Assembly: GCF_020623625.1 (NCBI RefSeq)
Contig: NC_060200.1
Location: forward strand, 1,294,501 to 1,358,500
Direction: 5' to 3'
Source of the DNA: Saccharomycodes ludwigii
Lineage: Eukaryota; Ascomycota; Saccharomycetes; Saccharomycodales; Saccharomycodaceae
Length of the DNA: 64,000 bases
Under the pieces are notes generated by a model, which saw nothing but the letters and a program-made list of their open reading frames with translations, did no database searches and was not told the origin of the DNA. This document shows positions 1 to 8,699 of the stretch, one piece after another (the stretch's first letter is position 1; the number at the start of each line of letters is the position of its first letter). Position numbers and translations under genes: made by a program.

Positions 1-31
1 TTTCCTCCTTCTTCGATTTAGATATTGGCAT
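1..31 (-). CDS. 5' end of an unidentified gene cut by the window edge
   Basis: Reading leftward from an ATG at 29-31 gives ten codons, MPISKSKKEE, open to the window edge. The lysine-rich start looks like a nucleolar or ribosome-related protein, but ten residues cannot identify it. It would be divergent from TFC1 across about 670 bp. Only the left flank can confirm it. Confidence 0.3.
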   Translation of the reverse strand, partial: MPISKSKKEE

Positions 32-705
32 TTTTGTACCTTTGTTATTAGTTTATATATGCATAATATAATGACAATTATGATTTTTATTATTTTTATT
101 ATTATTTTAAATGTTAGTTATTTTATAATTAAATAGATAGATAGATTTGTATGTAACTTAAAAATAAAAGATTTTTTTTTTATTTTTTTTTTTTTTTTTT
201 TTGTTTTTATCAAAATATCTTGTAACATCTTGGTTCTTTGAACACTAATGTAACTAGTTTGATATATAGGTAAAAGGCATATCGTGACTAATATTTTCAT
301 TGACACTTCTCGTAAACCATTGTTTACAGGGTCCAAAATAACGGCCTCTTAAAGCCAGTGAAATAAAAAAAAAAAATCAATAAATATAAACATTATTATT
401 TTTTATGTATCAAATAACAATATATATATAAATAATATTTATCTCAAACTTGTGAACAAATATTTTACTTTGATTTCATCATTTGCTTCGTTCTATTCTT
501 CTTATTATATATACATATATAACTATATTCGTGTATTCAAATTTTTTTTTTTGGTTTTTTTTGTTTTTTTTTGGTTTTTTTTCCCGCGATACTCCTTCAG
601 CTTTTCGTAAGTTAATAAAAATAGTGTTTCTTTCAATCGATAAGTTAATCCCATACTTACATTTTAGAACTAATATCGACACCAATATTTACTCTAATCG
701 AAGTA
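32..705. other. intergenic, upstream of TFC1
   Basis: This gap holds no convincing gene. Poly-T runs lie near 173-202 and 541-582, the latter broken by GG pairs. Short open frames here are homopolymer artefacts. It is presumably the TFC1 promoter and that of the divergent gene at the left edge. Confidence 0.6.
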
Positions 706-2700
706 ATGAGCGCTGCACCTTCTAGATCAGGTTCACCAGCAGCTGCGTTAGTAGTTGCAGAAAATAATAATTCTATATACGCTAAAGAATATCCCTTGAA
801 TGCTATCCCTCAAAATCTAAAATCTGTTGAGTTCCCACTATTTTTAAAAAATGATCAAAGTGTATCCAAGGTGATTAACAATATGTGCGGTGGCATCTAT
901 AAGATTAATAGTGCTTTTAGGGAAAATTTAGACTACAGCACAGATAAATGTTTGGAGTTGTACTTGAATAAAAATGATAAAACAATTGACGGAAACAATT
1001 GGGATAATAATGGGGATAATTCTGAGAATGATTTTTTTAATGAGCATCCAATCATAGGTAAGTCTGACAACGATGAAAAGTTATTAATAAAAATAACAAT
1101 AACAAGAAAAAAAAAGAGTCAGACAGATGGTGATGCAAGTACCGGTACTTTACTGGATAACTTAAGAAGTTGTGAAGCTTTTAAAGTACAGCCTTTAGGT
1201 GTGATTAATAAAACAATAAAATTTAGATACATAAGTGATTTTCAAACCATTTTGGACAACAATAAAAGTGCTGTGGAGTACAATCAAAGTATAAATTCTC
1301 TAGATTGGGATAAAATTAAGACATTTGTCGAAGATATTCCTGATGAGGATCCTAGGCCATTTGAACCATTGTTTAATGATAAGAAAAAATATTATCTACC
1401 ACCACCTCCCAAATTTAGCATGGTCCATCTTCCCTTTATTTATGAATATAAGAAAAATCCATATAGTGATTCAAGAGGGGAAGACGTTAGAACTTCATAT
1501 TTGAAAAGTTATCAAATACAAATTTCAAGCAGATCAGATGTACCTGAGCAGCCACATCAAAAATTATTGGATAATTTAGCAATTGCGAAGGAGACAGGAG
1601 TCTACCCCAAAACAAATAAGGAATCCCAGTTCTATGAACAATTGTTAAAATGTGTTGAACATTTAGAAAATTTGTTTAATAAGAGACCAATTTGGCTGAA
1701 AAAACATTTAGAAGGTATTATCGTCAGCGATAATGAAACAAACAACAATAATACCGCTTGGGGCCCAATTTTGAAATTCGGTTTAGCAGTTGTTTCCTAC
1801 AGGTTTTTGAAAGGCCCTTGGAGAAATTCATATATTAAGTTTGGTGTCGATCCATATTCGAGTTTTTCATATGCCAAATACCAAACAGAATTTTTCAAGA
1901 TTGAAAAAAAAATATTGGATAGGCTATTATATGAAAAATATAAAAACGAAAAGAAAAACGTTAATGATCTTGTTGTCACACATCATGATTATAGCAGTAT
2001 ATCGCCACAATGCCCTAAAATTTATGAAACTGACACTAAAGAGTGGATCGATAGCAGATTTTATTTTGATGGAACATATATTCCTTGGTATTTAATGATT
2101 CCGGTGGATCTATTACTAAAGGAGTCCAATATAAAGGAAATATATGACAAAGCTGTTTTCCTGGATAAACCAAACGAACTTACCGGCTGGTTTCATGATT
2201 TGGATCTATTGAAAATTAGGAAAATAGTTAAATATGAATTGGGATGTTTGGCTCAAAATAATGACAAATTTGACAAGAAGATTATAGAGGAATACAAAAA
2301 ACTAAGAGATGTTAAGGCAACTGGACCTGAAATAACTTCTACTGATATCATTACTGATAAGCGTGATAATATCAGGCAATCTTTGGACTTTAATGTGACA
2401 ATGAATGAAAAACAAATGATAGACGTAGTGAAAAAATATGAAAATGAATCCTTGGAGGAAGATGACGATAATAACAATGGTATTAAAACTGGTGTTACAG
2501 ATGATAATATGGTAGAAGATATTGGAGAGGATGGTGATGCTGATGAAGTACAAAGTGATAGTAGTTTTACTGCAAATAATGCTAGTTATATGGAAATACT
2601 CGAACAAATATCCAAAATGCACCCAGAAATTTCAAAATATTTAAAAGAAAATGTTGATGGGATCATAAAAGGTGATTTAGTGGATAACATTAAATATTGA
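706..2700 (+). CDS. TFC1: TFIIIC subunit tau95 (Tfc1)
   Basis: This is the 95-kDa subunit of TFIIIC, which binds the A box of tRNA genes and recruits TFIIIB for RNA polymerase III. The protein is 664 residues (S. cerevisiae 649). The N-terminal half is the part that in the family dimerises with Tfc7. The conserved DNA-binding region is clear at about residues 325-400, including RPIWLKKHL and LKGPWRNSYIKFGVDP. The C-terminus is strongly acidic (about 580-630). The ATG at 706 is the first in frame and leads directly into conserved sequence. MRPL36 follows on the same strand, as in S. cerevisiae (YBR123C-YBR122C). Identification rests on family motifs plus gene order. Confidence 0.93.
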   Translation: MSAAPSRSGSPAAALVVAENNNSIYAKEYPLNAIPQNLKSVEFPLFLKNDQSVSKVINNMCGGIYKINSAFRENLDYSTDKCLELYLNKNDKTIDGNNWDNNGDNSENDFFNEHPIIGKSDNDEKLLIKITITRKKKSQTDGDASTGTLLDNLRSCEAFKVQPLGVINKTIKFRYISDFQTILDNNKSAVEYNQSINSLDWDKIKTFVEDIPDEDPRPFEPLFNDKKKYYLPPPPKFSMVHLPFIYEYKKNPYSDSRGEDVRTSYLKSYQIQISSRSDVPEQPHQKLLDNLAIAKETGVYPKTNKESQFYEQLLKCVEHLENLFNKRPIWLKKHLEGIIVSDNETNNNNTAWGPILKFGLAVVSYRFLKGPWRNSYIKFGVDPYSSFSYAKYQTEFFKIEKKILDRLLYEKYKNEKKNVNDLVVTHHDYSSISPQCPKIYETDTKEWIDSRFYFDGTYIPWYLMIPVDLLLKESNIKEIYDKAVFLDKPNELTGWFHDLDLLKIRKIVKYELGCLAQNNDKFDKKIIEEYKKLRDVKATGPEITSTDIITDKRDNIRQSLDFNVTMNEKQMIDVVKKYENESLEEDDDNNNGIKTGVTDDNMVEDIGEDGDADEVQSDSSFTANNASYMEILEQISKMHPEISKYLKENVDGIIKGDLVDNIKY

Positions 2701-3120
2701 TTAAATAAGATACCGGTTAATTGGTGCTTTGAGTTTCTAATACTAATGAAAGGAATCTTAAATTTTTTTTTTTTTTTTTTGTTCTTGTAAGCAATGCCGT
2801 TATAAGTTGTTAGATCATTAAATGATCCGTAAACATTTCGGACTATTTCTAAAAAGGAAATGTATTTGAGACCTTGTGTTGCATTCAATGATTAAAGAAA
2901 TTTACGTAGAAACAATATTTAATATGATACCTTTGAACGAAAGAAATGGAAAGGAAAAATATATAATATGAAAAATAGTTTTAGAAAAAAAGAGAGAAAA
3001 AAAAAAAAAATTTAACAAGCAAGTAGCTCATATTTTGTTGTATAAAATACTACAAACATTATAATTATTCTATAACTTAATAAACAAAAGGAACTAAGAA
3101 AACATAGAGAAGGGACAAAA
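2701..3120. other. intergenic, TFC1 to MRPL36
   Basis: This gap of 420 bp carries TFC1 3' sequence and the MRPL36 promoter. It has a poly-T run at 2764-2780 and an A-rich leader (2986-3010). I see no RNA gene or ORF of substance. Confidence 0.55.
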
Positions 3121-3708
3121 ATGAATAATTTATTTCGCTACACTGCAAAACGTTTGGCTTCCGGTACTGCCTCAAGTGGTGGTGGTCGTATGCGTGGTAT
3201 TAACCCACAATTTAATATTCCCAAGAGACCGATGAAAAAGATTTTTATTGGTAAAGCAAGACCAGCTATATATCATCAGTTTGAAGTTTTGGTCGAATTA
3301 AGTGATGGTAGTGTTATTAAACGTAAATCACAATATCCAAAGGCAGAAATTAGATTAATTCAAGACCAAAGAAATAATCCGTTATGGAACCAAAGTAGAG
3401 ATGACTTAGTATTAGTTGATGCTAACTCTGGTGGTAAGTTAGATAAATTCAAACAAAAATACTCTAATATGTTTACGGTAGCAGACACAGAAAATGAAAC
3501 AAACGTTCAAAATAATACTAGTAACAAACAGCAAACATCCAATCCTACTGTTATTGCTAAGAACGCTGAAAAAGCCAGTACTAATAGTACGGATGAATTT
3601 GACATGTTTGGGGAGGAAGATTATTTATCCTTACTAGATGACAGCACAGCAGGTGTCAAGAATGGTTCTGTGGCTTCAAATAAAACATCAGCAAAAAAAA
3701 AGAAATAG
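3121..3708 (+). CDS. MRPL36: mitochondrial ribosomal protein bL31m (Mrpl36)
   Basis: This is a large-subunit mitochondrial ribosomal protein of the bL31 family, 195 residues (177 in S. cerevisiae). The first 15 or so residues are basic, hydroxylated and free of acids, as expected of a matrix-targeting signal. The core at about residues 40-110 is nearly identical to the yeast protein, including SRPAIYHQF-like, [18 protein letters not shown] and VDANSGG stretches. The C-terminal tail is variable but keeps [11 protein letters not shown] and a final lysine run, which are also present in the S. cerevisiae protein. It lies between TFC1 and DIB1, the expected ancestral position. Confidence 0.95.
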   Translation: MNNLFRYTAKRLASGTASSGGGRMRGINPQFNIPKRPMKKIFIGKARPAIYHQFEVLVELSDGSVIKRKSQYPKAEIRLIQDQRNNPLWNQSRDDLVLVDANSGGKLDKFKQKYSNMFTVADTENETNVQNNTSNKQQTSNPTVIAKNAEKASTNSTDEFDMFGEEDYLSLLDDSTAGVKNGSVASNKTSAKKKK

Positions 3709-3795
3709 ATTATTATGTTGTCCATCGTTCATATATTGGTCGCTTGTCATGTATATAGCTATATGTGTATTTAAGTTATTATTGTTAAACCTCAC

Positions 3796-3833
<38 letters not shown>

Positions 3834-4015
3834 CAATATTATCTTGTTTCTTCTAATACGCTTTTTATTATTCTAAAATATTTTTACGCATAGAAAAAAG
3901 AAAAAAAAAGAAAAAAAGCAAAAAATACATTTTAAATAATTTTAAATGTTATTTGGCGAAGAATTCTACTTCCAATTCATATGCATGTAAAAGCACACAT
4001 CTGCATTTATTCATA
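3709..4015. other. intergenic, MRPL36 to DIB1
   Basis: This gap of about 307 bp contains an uninterrupted T run of 32 at 3798-3829 and an A-rich leader at 3890-3925. An ATG at 3946 is out of frame with DIB1, so it could act as a small upstream ORF. Nothing else is seen. Confidence 0.55.
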
Positions 4016-4447
4016 ATGGGAAGCGTTTTTTTACCACATTTAAAAACCGGTTGGCATGTAGATCAAGCAATATTACATGACCAAGATAGATTAGTAGTTA
4101 TTAGGTTCGGTAGAGACCATGACAAAGATTGTATGTTAATGGATGAACATTTATATAAAATAGCAGAAAAAGTTAAAAATTTTGCAGCAATATATCTGTG
4201 TGATATAGATGAGGTTCCTGATTTTAATGAAATGTATGAGTTATACGATCCTATGACAATAATGTTTTTTTATCAAAATAAACATATTTTATGCGATTTT
4301 AGTACTGGTGACAATAATAAAATGAATTTTGTGATTCATGATGACCAGGAAATGATAGATATTATAGAGACGATATTTAGAGGTGCAAGGAAAGGGAAAG
4401 GTTTGGTTGTGTCTCCTTATGATTACAGTTATAAAAGAAAAAAATGA
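4016..4447 (+). CDS. DIB1: U4/U6.U5 tri-snRNP protein Dib1 (U5-15K)
   Basis: This is a thioredoxin-fold component of the U4/U6.U5 tri-snRNP needed for pre-mRNA splicing. From the ATG at 4016 the protein is 143 residues, exactly the usual length. It is highly conserved throughout: LKTGWHVDQAI near the N-terminus, IYLCDIDEVPDFNEMYELYD in the centre, and FRGARKGKGLVVSPYDY at the end. The frame is open further upstream to 3953, but only through a TTG and without family similarity, so the ATG at 4016 is chosen. Its place beside GRS1 matches YPR082C-YPR081C in S. cerevisiae. Confidence 0.96.
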   Translation: MGSVFLPHLKTGWHVDQAILHDQDRLVVIRFGRDHDKDCMLMDEHLYKIAEKVKNFAAIYLCDIDEVPDFNEMYELYDPMTIMFFYQNKHILCDFSTGDNNKMNFVIHDDQEMIDIIETIFRGARKGKGLVVSPYDYSYKRKK

Positions 4448-4931
4448 CATAAATTGCTGCCAATAGGTCCACATTTATATAATGCCATGTTTCTAACCCT
4501 TAAAGCTATGGTATAAATTAATTGCAAGAGGGGGAAAAAAAAAAAAAATAAAAGCCATTGAGTAGTTAAACGTTCATATCCAAACTATTGCTAGTAGAAG
4601 GTAAATGGACGTATGACTCAATGCAGAAAAACTTTTTTTTTTCTTTTCCTATTAAATAAATGTAGGGAGTCTATTATTAAATCATTAATAACAATCTCAG
4701 ATTTATTTGTTTTAGAACTTTTCATTTCCAACGAGAATTAGCTTAGAAATTGGACATTCTTTTCCGTTTTTAAAAGATTCTCTAACACCGTTAACATTTG
4801 ATACAAACTTAAAGGGAGTAACGATTATTCAACTGACTTGAGTTAATTATGATAAATAGACTTATTATTATTTTGATTTAGGCACCTAACACAAACATTG
4901 ACCATTTATTTATTTATTTATTTATTTATTT

Positions 4932-4971
<40 letters not shown>

Positions 4972-5336
4972 TAGTAATAAAAGTTTACCTGTGAATCCGA
5001 AGAAGCGCTTAAGTTTATACCGAAGGATATTTATAAACCGGAAGCGGGAAGAAAGAAAATTTGTGAAATTTTTTTATTTTTTTTTTATTTTTTATTTTTT
5101 ATTTTTTATTTTTTTTTTTTCATTTTTCATTTTTCATTTTTTATGCCAACAAAGAAAAAAATGAAACTGAAAAAAATTTTTTTTTCTTTTTTTTTACATT
5201 CTTGGAAATAATTAAACTTTGTCAGTCCAACAATGAAACTAAAATTAATTTTGTAGCGTAAAATTAAGAGATAAAAGTCTAACGTATTAAATAAATAAAT
5301 AACAAAAAAAAAAAAAAAAACAAACAAATCAAACTG
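4448..5336. other. intergenic, DIB1 to GRS1
   Basis: This gap of about 890 bp is long for this window. It holds adjacent tetranucleotide repeats (4905-4972), pyrimidine-rich low complexity at 5070-5145 and an A run at 5303-5320 just before the GRS1 leader. The stretch 4560-4880 has ordinary composition and could hold an unrecognised RNA, but I found no tRNA A/B boxes and no convincing paired C and D boxes. Confidence 0.5.
4905..4972. repeat. compound microsatellite (TTTA)n-(TTTC)n
   Basis: About six TTTA units (4905-4930) run straight into about ten TTTC units (4930-4972). The junction suggests one tetranucleotide array in which an A-to-C variant unit spread by slippage. It sits about 370 bp upstream of the GRS1 leader. 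Confidence 0.9.
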
Positions 5337-5471
5337 TTGTTTCCTAAAACTCCTTTCAGCCTTCTATTGTTTCAAAATATAAGTATAAGGCCTATTTTCA
5401 AAAGGTTTATTAATTCTAATAATACTAAAATAAATACTACACTCAAAAAAAAGACAGTTAAAATAAAAAGA
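5295..5471 (+). other. GRS1: ATG-less in-frame extension of GRS1, probable mitochondrial leader
   Basis: The GRS1 frame stays open upstream of its ATG (5472) to a stop at 5292-5294. It contains no ATG but offers near-cognate codons: ATA 5295, ATC 5328, CTG 5334 and TTG 5337. From the TTG, the 45 residues begin MFPKTPFSLLLFQNISIRPI and contain many basic and no acidic residues, typical of a matrix-targeting presequence. In S. cerevisiae GRS1 the mitochondrial enzyme is known to start at an upstream UUG while the cytosolic form uses AUG. The same arrangement is inferred here. Which near-cognate codon is used cannot be read from sequence; CTG 5334 has the better -3 base (A). Confidence 0.75.
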
Positions 5472-7463
5472 ATGTCTAGCGTTAAAGAAATTAAAGAAGC
5501 TAAAAAAGCCGTTGCATTCAACAGAGAAAGTTTAGAAAGTGTTCTAAAACGTAGATTCTTCTATGCACCAGCATTTGAATTATATGGCGGTGTTTCCGGT
5601 CTATATGATTATGGTCCACCAGGTTGTGCCTTCCAAGCTAATGTTGTTGATACTTGGAGAAAACATTTTATTTTAGAAGAAGATATGCTAGAAGTTGACT
5701 GTACCATGTTGACTCCATATGAAGTTTTGAAAACTTCTGGTCATGTCGACAAATTTAGTGATTGGATGTGTAAAGATCCCAAGACAGGTGAAATCTTTAG
5801 AGCTGATCACTTGGTTGAGGAAGTCTTAGAAAGTAGATTAAAAGGTGATCAAGAAGCTCGAGGTTTATTGAAAAACGCCAACTCTGAGGCAGAAGCTAAT
5901 GCAGAAAAAAAAAAGAGAAAGAAGAAAGTCAAGGAAATTAAAGTTGTTAAATTGGATGAAAAAGTTGCCAAGGAATATGAAGAGGTTTTGGCCAAGATTG
6001 ATGGTTATTCTGGTCAAGAATTGGGTGAATTAATGGTAAAATATGATATTCGCAATCCAGCTACTAATGGCGAATTAGAAGCTCCAAGAGCTTTCAATTT
6101 AATGTTTGAAACTGCTATTGGACCAAGTGGTCAATTAAAGGGCTACTTAAGACCAGAAACAGCTCAAGGTCAATTTTTGAATTTTAATAAGTTATTAGAA
6201 TTTAATAATGGTAAAACTCCATTTGCCTCGGCCTCAATTGGCAAATCCTTTAGAAACGAAATTTCTCCACGTTCTGGCCTATTAAGAGTTCGTGAATTTT
6301 TAATGGCCGAAATCGAACATTTTGTTGATCCAGAAAATAAGGCCCATCCACGTTTTGATGAAATTAAAAATATTAGCTTGAAATTCCTGCCACGGGAAGT
6401 TCAACAATCAGGCTCTACTGTTCCAATCGAAACTACTATTGGTAAGGCAGTTGCCTCTGGTATGATTGATAACCAAACTTTAGGGTATTTTATTGCTAGA
6501 ATCTATTTGTTTTTAATTAAGATTGGTGTTGACGAAGATAGATTGAGGTTCCGTCAACATATGGCTAATGAAATGGCTCACTATGCAGCTGATTGTTGGG
6601 ATGCTGAACTGCAAACATCTTATGGTTGGATCGAGTGTGTTGGTTGTGCCGATAGAAGTGCTTATGATTTAAGCGTTCATTCCAAGAAAACTGGTGAAAA
6701 ATTAGTTGTTAGACAAAAATTGGAAACTCCCATTGAAGTCACCAAATGGGAAATAGAAGTCAATAAGAAATTATTTGGTCCTAAATTTAGAAAGGATGCA
6801 CCAAAAGTGGAAGCTTATTTGACCAACTTAGACCAACAAGAACTAGCATCCAAGGCCAAGGAACTAAAGGAGACTGGTAAGATTACGTTCAAAGTTGCTG
6901 GTATTGATGGTGAAATAGAGTTGGATGATAAATTTTTGACTCTTGAAAGGAAAACCAGAACTGAACATGTCAGAGAATTCACTCCAAACGTTATTGAACC
7001 ATCCTTTGGTATTGGCCGTATAATTTACTCAGTTTTGGAACACTCTTTCTGGTGTAGACCTGAAGATTCTGCTAGAGCAGTTATGTCTTTTACCCCAGCT
7101 GTTGCACCAACTAAGGTTTTATTAGTCCCCTTGTCTAACAACAAAGAATTACAGCCAATTGTTTCTAAAATGTCCAAGAGTTTAAGGAAACAACAAATTC
7201 CGTTCAAAGTTGATGATTCTGGTGTTTCTATTGGTAAGAGATATGCCCGTAATGATGAATTAGGTACTCCATTCGGTATTACTATTGATTTTGATTCTGT
7301 TAAGGACGAATCTGTCACCTTGAGGGAAAGAGACTCTACTAGACAAGTTAGAGGTTCTTTAGACGACATTATTAAAGCCGTCAAGGAAATTACTTATGAC
7401 GGTATTCCTTGGGACGAAGCGACTAAGAACTTGACACCATTTGTTTCTCAATCTACTGACTGA
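5472..7463 (+). CDS. GRS1: glycyl-tRNA synthetase, cytosolic form
   Basis: This is a class II aminoacyl-tRNA synthetase that charges tRNA-Gly. From the ATG at 5472 it is 663 residues (S. cerevisiae 667). Visible landmarks in order: the WHEP-like basic N-terminus; KTSGHVDKFSDWM of the catalytic core; a lysine-rich insertion (EKKKRKKKVKE, encoded near 5910-5940); motif 2 (FRNEISPRSGLLRVREF); motif 3 (EPSFGIGRIIYSVLEHSF); and a C-terminal anticodon-binding domain. Codon use is strongly biased, as expected for high expression. The upstream in-frame leader (5295-5471) probably gives a second, mitochondrial form. One copy is present here where S. cerevisiae has the duplicates GRS1 and GRS2. Confidence 0.97.
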   Translation: MSSVKEIKEAKKAVAFNRESLESVLKRRFFYAPAFELYGGVSGLYDYGPPGCAFQANVVDTWRKHFILEEDMLEVDCTMLTPYEVLKTSGHVDKFSDWMCKDPKTGEIFRADHLVEEVLESRLKGDQEARGLLKNANSEAEANAEKKKRKKKVKEIKVVKLDEKVAKEYEEVLAKIDGYSGQELGELMVKYDIRNPATNGELEAPRAFNLMFETAIGPSGQLKGYLRPETAQGQFLNFNKLLEFNNGKTPFASASIGKSFRNEISPRSGLLRVREFLMAEIEHFVDPENKAHPRFDEIKNISLKFLPREVQQSGSTVPIETTIGKAVASGMIDNQTLGYFIARIYLFLIKIGVDEDRLRFRQHMANEMAHYAADCWDAELQTSYGWIECVGCADRSAYDLSVHSKKTGEKLVVRQKLETPIEVTKWEIEVNKKLFGPKFRKDAPKVEAYLTNLDQQELASKAKELKETGKITFKVAGIDGEIELDDKFLTLERKTRTEHVREFTPNVIEPSFGIGRIIYSVLEHSFWCRPEDSARAVMSFTPAVAPTKVLLVPLSNNKELQPIVSKMSKSLRKQQIPFKVDDSGVSIGKRYARNDELGTPFGITIDFDSVKDESVTLRERDSTRQVRGSLDDIIKAVKEITYDGIPWDEATKNLTPFVSQSTD

Positions 7464-7730
7464 TTAACAAATATTTTGTATTTTCAATTATATATGTACT
7501 ATATATATATATATATATATATCAAACGAATTATAATACTACTTTCGTATAAAATATAAATTCTTTACTTTTTTTTTTTTTTCCCCTAGTCGTAGAAATT
7601 CGCGCTCATAAAAAAAGTTTTTTCTAAAAAAAATTAATAGCGCACTTTAATGTAATCATACAATTGGTTTTGTATTCCAAAGGATTCAGGATGTTGTCCT
7701 AACGTAAACATTCCAATTTTATAGTTTTTT

Positions 7731-7769
<39 letters not shown>

Positions 7770-7874
7770 CATTAAAACTGAAATGAAAGTCTCTCAACAA
7801 AAGTTGATCAAATACTTTGTTAAAAATAAAACAAATTATAACAACCTGAAAGCAGATAAATTTATAGCGTAACC
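7464..7874. other. intergenic, GRS1 to CBP6
   Basis: A TA repeat at 7500-7522, about 40 bp past the GRS1 stop, resembles the yeast UAUAUA polyadenylation efficiency element. A run of about 30 T lies at 7736-7765, roughly 110 bp before the CBP6 ATG. No ORF or RNA gene is recognised. Confidence 0.6.
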
Positions 7875-8345
7875 ATGCCTGGAAATATATCGGAATCAGC
7901 CAAAGTTTTGGTCAAGTTAATTGAGCAATTGCCGGAAGAACGTATAAAGCATTTAGTATCATTCAAAGACATCCAGTTGAAAAGATTCAGACCAGTGGCT
8001 GGCATATCTAACTCAGATGAACCAGCTCCAAAAAAACCCACATTAGCCGAAATTAAGGATATTATAAATAGAACTAAAAGCCCGTTAGGTTTACAAAATG
8101 ATGTTTTGAAAAAAATTGCACAAGCTACTCCAAAGGAAACATTTACTGTTGATTCCATTGATCAACAAATAAAGAGTTTAAAAGCCTTGTGTGAAAATAA
8201 ATACAAAACATATTATGATGTCGGTAATAAATTATATAGACCTGCAGGTAATCCAAACTATTACCAAAGACTTTTGGATGAATTAGATGGCAAGAGAAAA
8301 GAAAATATCTTTACAGCCTTCAGAACAGTTGTGTTTGGTAAGTAG
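7875..8345 (+). CDS. CBP6: cytochrome b assembly/translation factor Cbp6
   Basis: Cbp6 with Cbp3 binds the mitochondrial ribosome exit, activates COB mRNA translation and receives newly made cytochrome b for complex III. The protein is 156 residues (162 in S. cerevisiae). Conserved blocks are clear: SAKVLVKLIEQLP, HLVSFKDIQLKRFRPVAG, an AEIKDIINRTKSPLGL helix, YDVGNKLYRPAGNPNYYQRL, and the C-terminal FTAFRTVVFGK. It has no classic cleavable presequence, as in the family. It is convergent with TEF1. In S. cerevisiae the splicing gene MUD1 lies between these two; it is not here. Confidence 0.95.
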   Translation: MPGNISESAKVLVKLIEQLPEERIKHLVSFKDIQLKRFRPVAGISNSDEPAPKKPTLAEIKDIINRTKSPLGLQNDVLKKIAQATPKETFTVDSIDQQIKSLKALCENKYKTYYDVGNKLYRPAGNPNYYQRLLDELDGKRKENIFTAFRTVVFGK

Positions 8346-8699
8346 TATGTAAATAGAAGGATTATTAGCGTATTTAAAGATGAAATTGCCTATCTGTATA
8401 TATAACAAATAACACCAGGTCTTAAACCTTTTTGCCACTTTCTTTTTTTTTTTTTCTAAAAAAAAAATAACATATTTATTTAATAACTTTCATGATCTCT
8501 ATACTTATTTTTCCAACCAGATACTTAATAGATAAAGACCAGATACAAATTTTACGACGCCTAAAGACAGATCCAAGCAATTTCTTCACTCTTTTCCACG
8601 AAAAAAAAAACCTCAAACCTTAATATAATTAAAAAAATAAATTAAAACAGACTTACACAATATACAAACTTAAATAAATTTTACATCTGTGCAATAAAA
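8346..8699. other. intergenic between CBP6 and TEF1 (MUD1 slot empty)
   Basis: These 354 bp lie between convergent stops. I see terminator-type AT-rich sequence (TATATATA near 8396-8402, a T run at 8442-8455) and no coding remnant of MUD1, which occupies this position (YBR119W) in S. cerevisiae. Confidence 0.6.

Noticed and set aside
118-725. Short frames on both strands upstream of TFC1
   Set aside because: They consist of Lys/Phe runs read from A/T homopolymers, overlap each other on both strands, and match no family.
3953-4015. Upstream extension of DIB1
   Set aside because: It begins at a TTG, has no similarity, and the 143-residue form from 4016 matches the family exactly.
4560-4880. 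Possible C/D snoRNA in the DIB1-GRS1 gap
   Set aside because: An ATGATAA-like and a CTGA-like string occur, but not in the right order and spacing with a terminal stem. No guide match could be checked.
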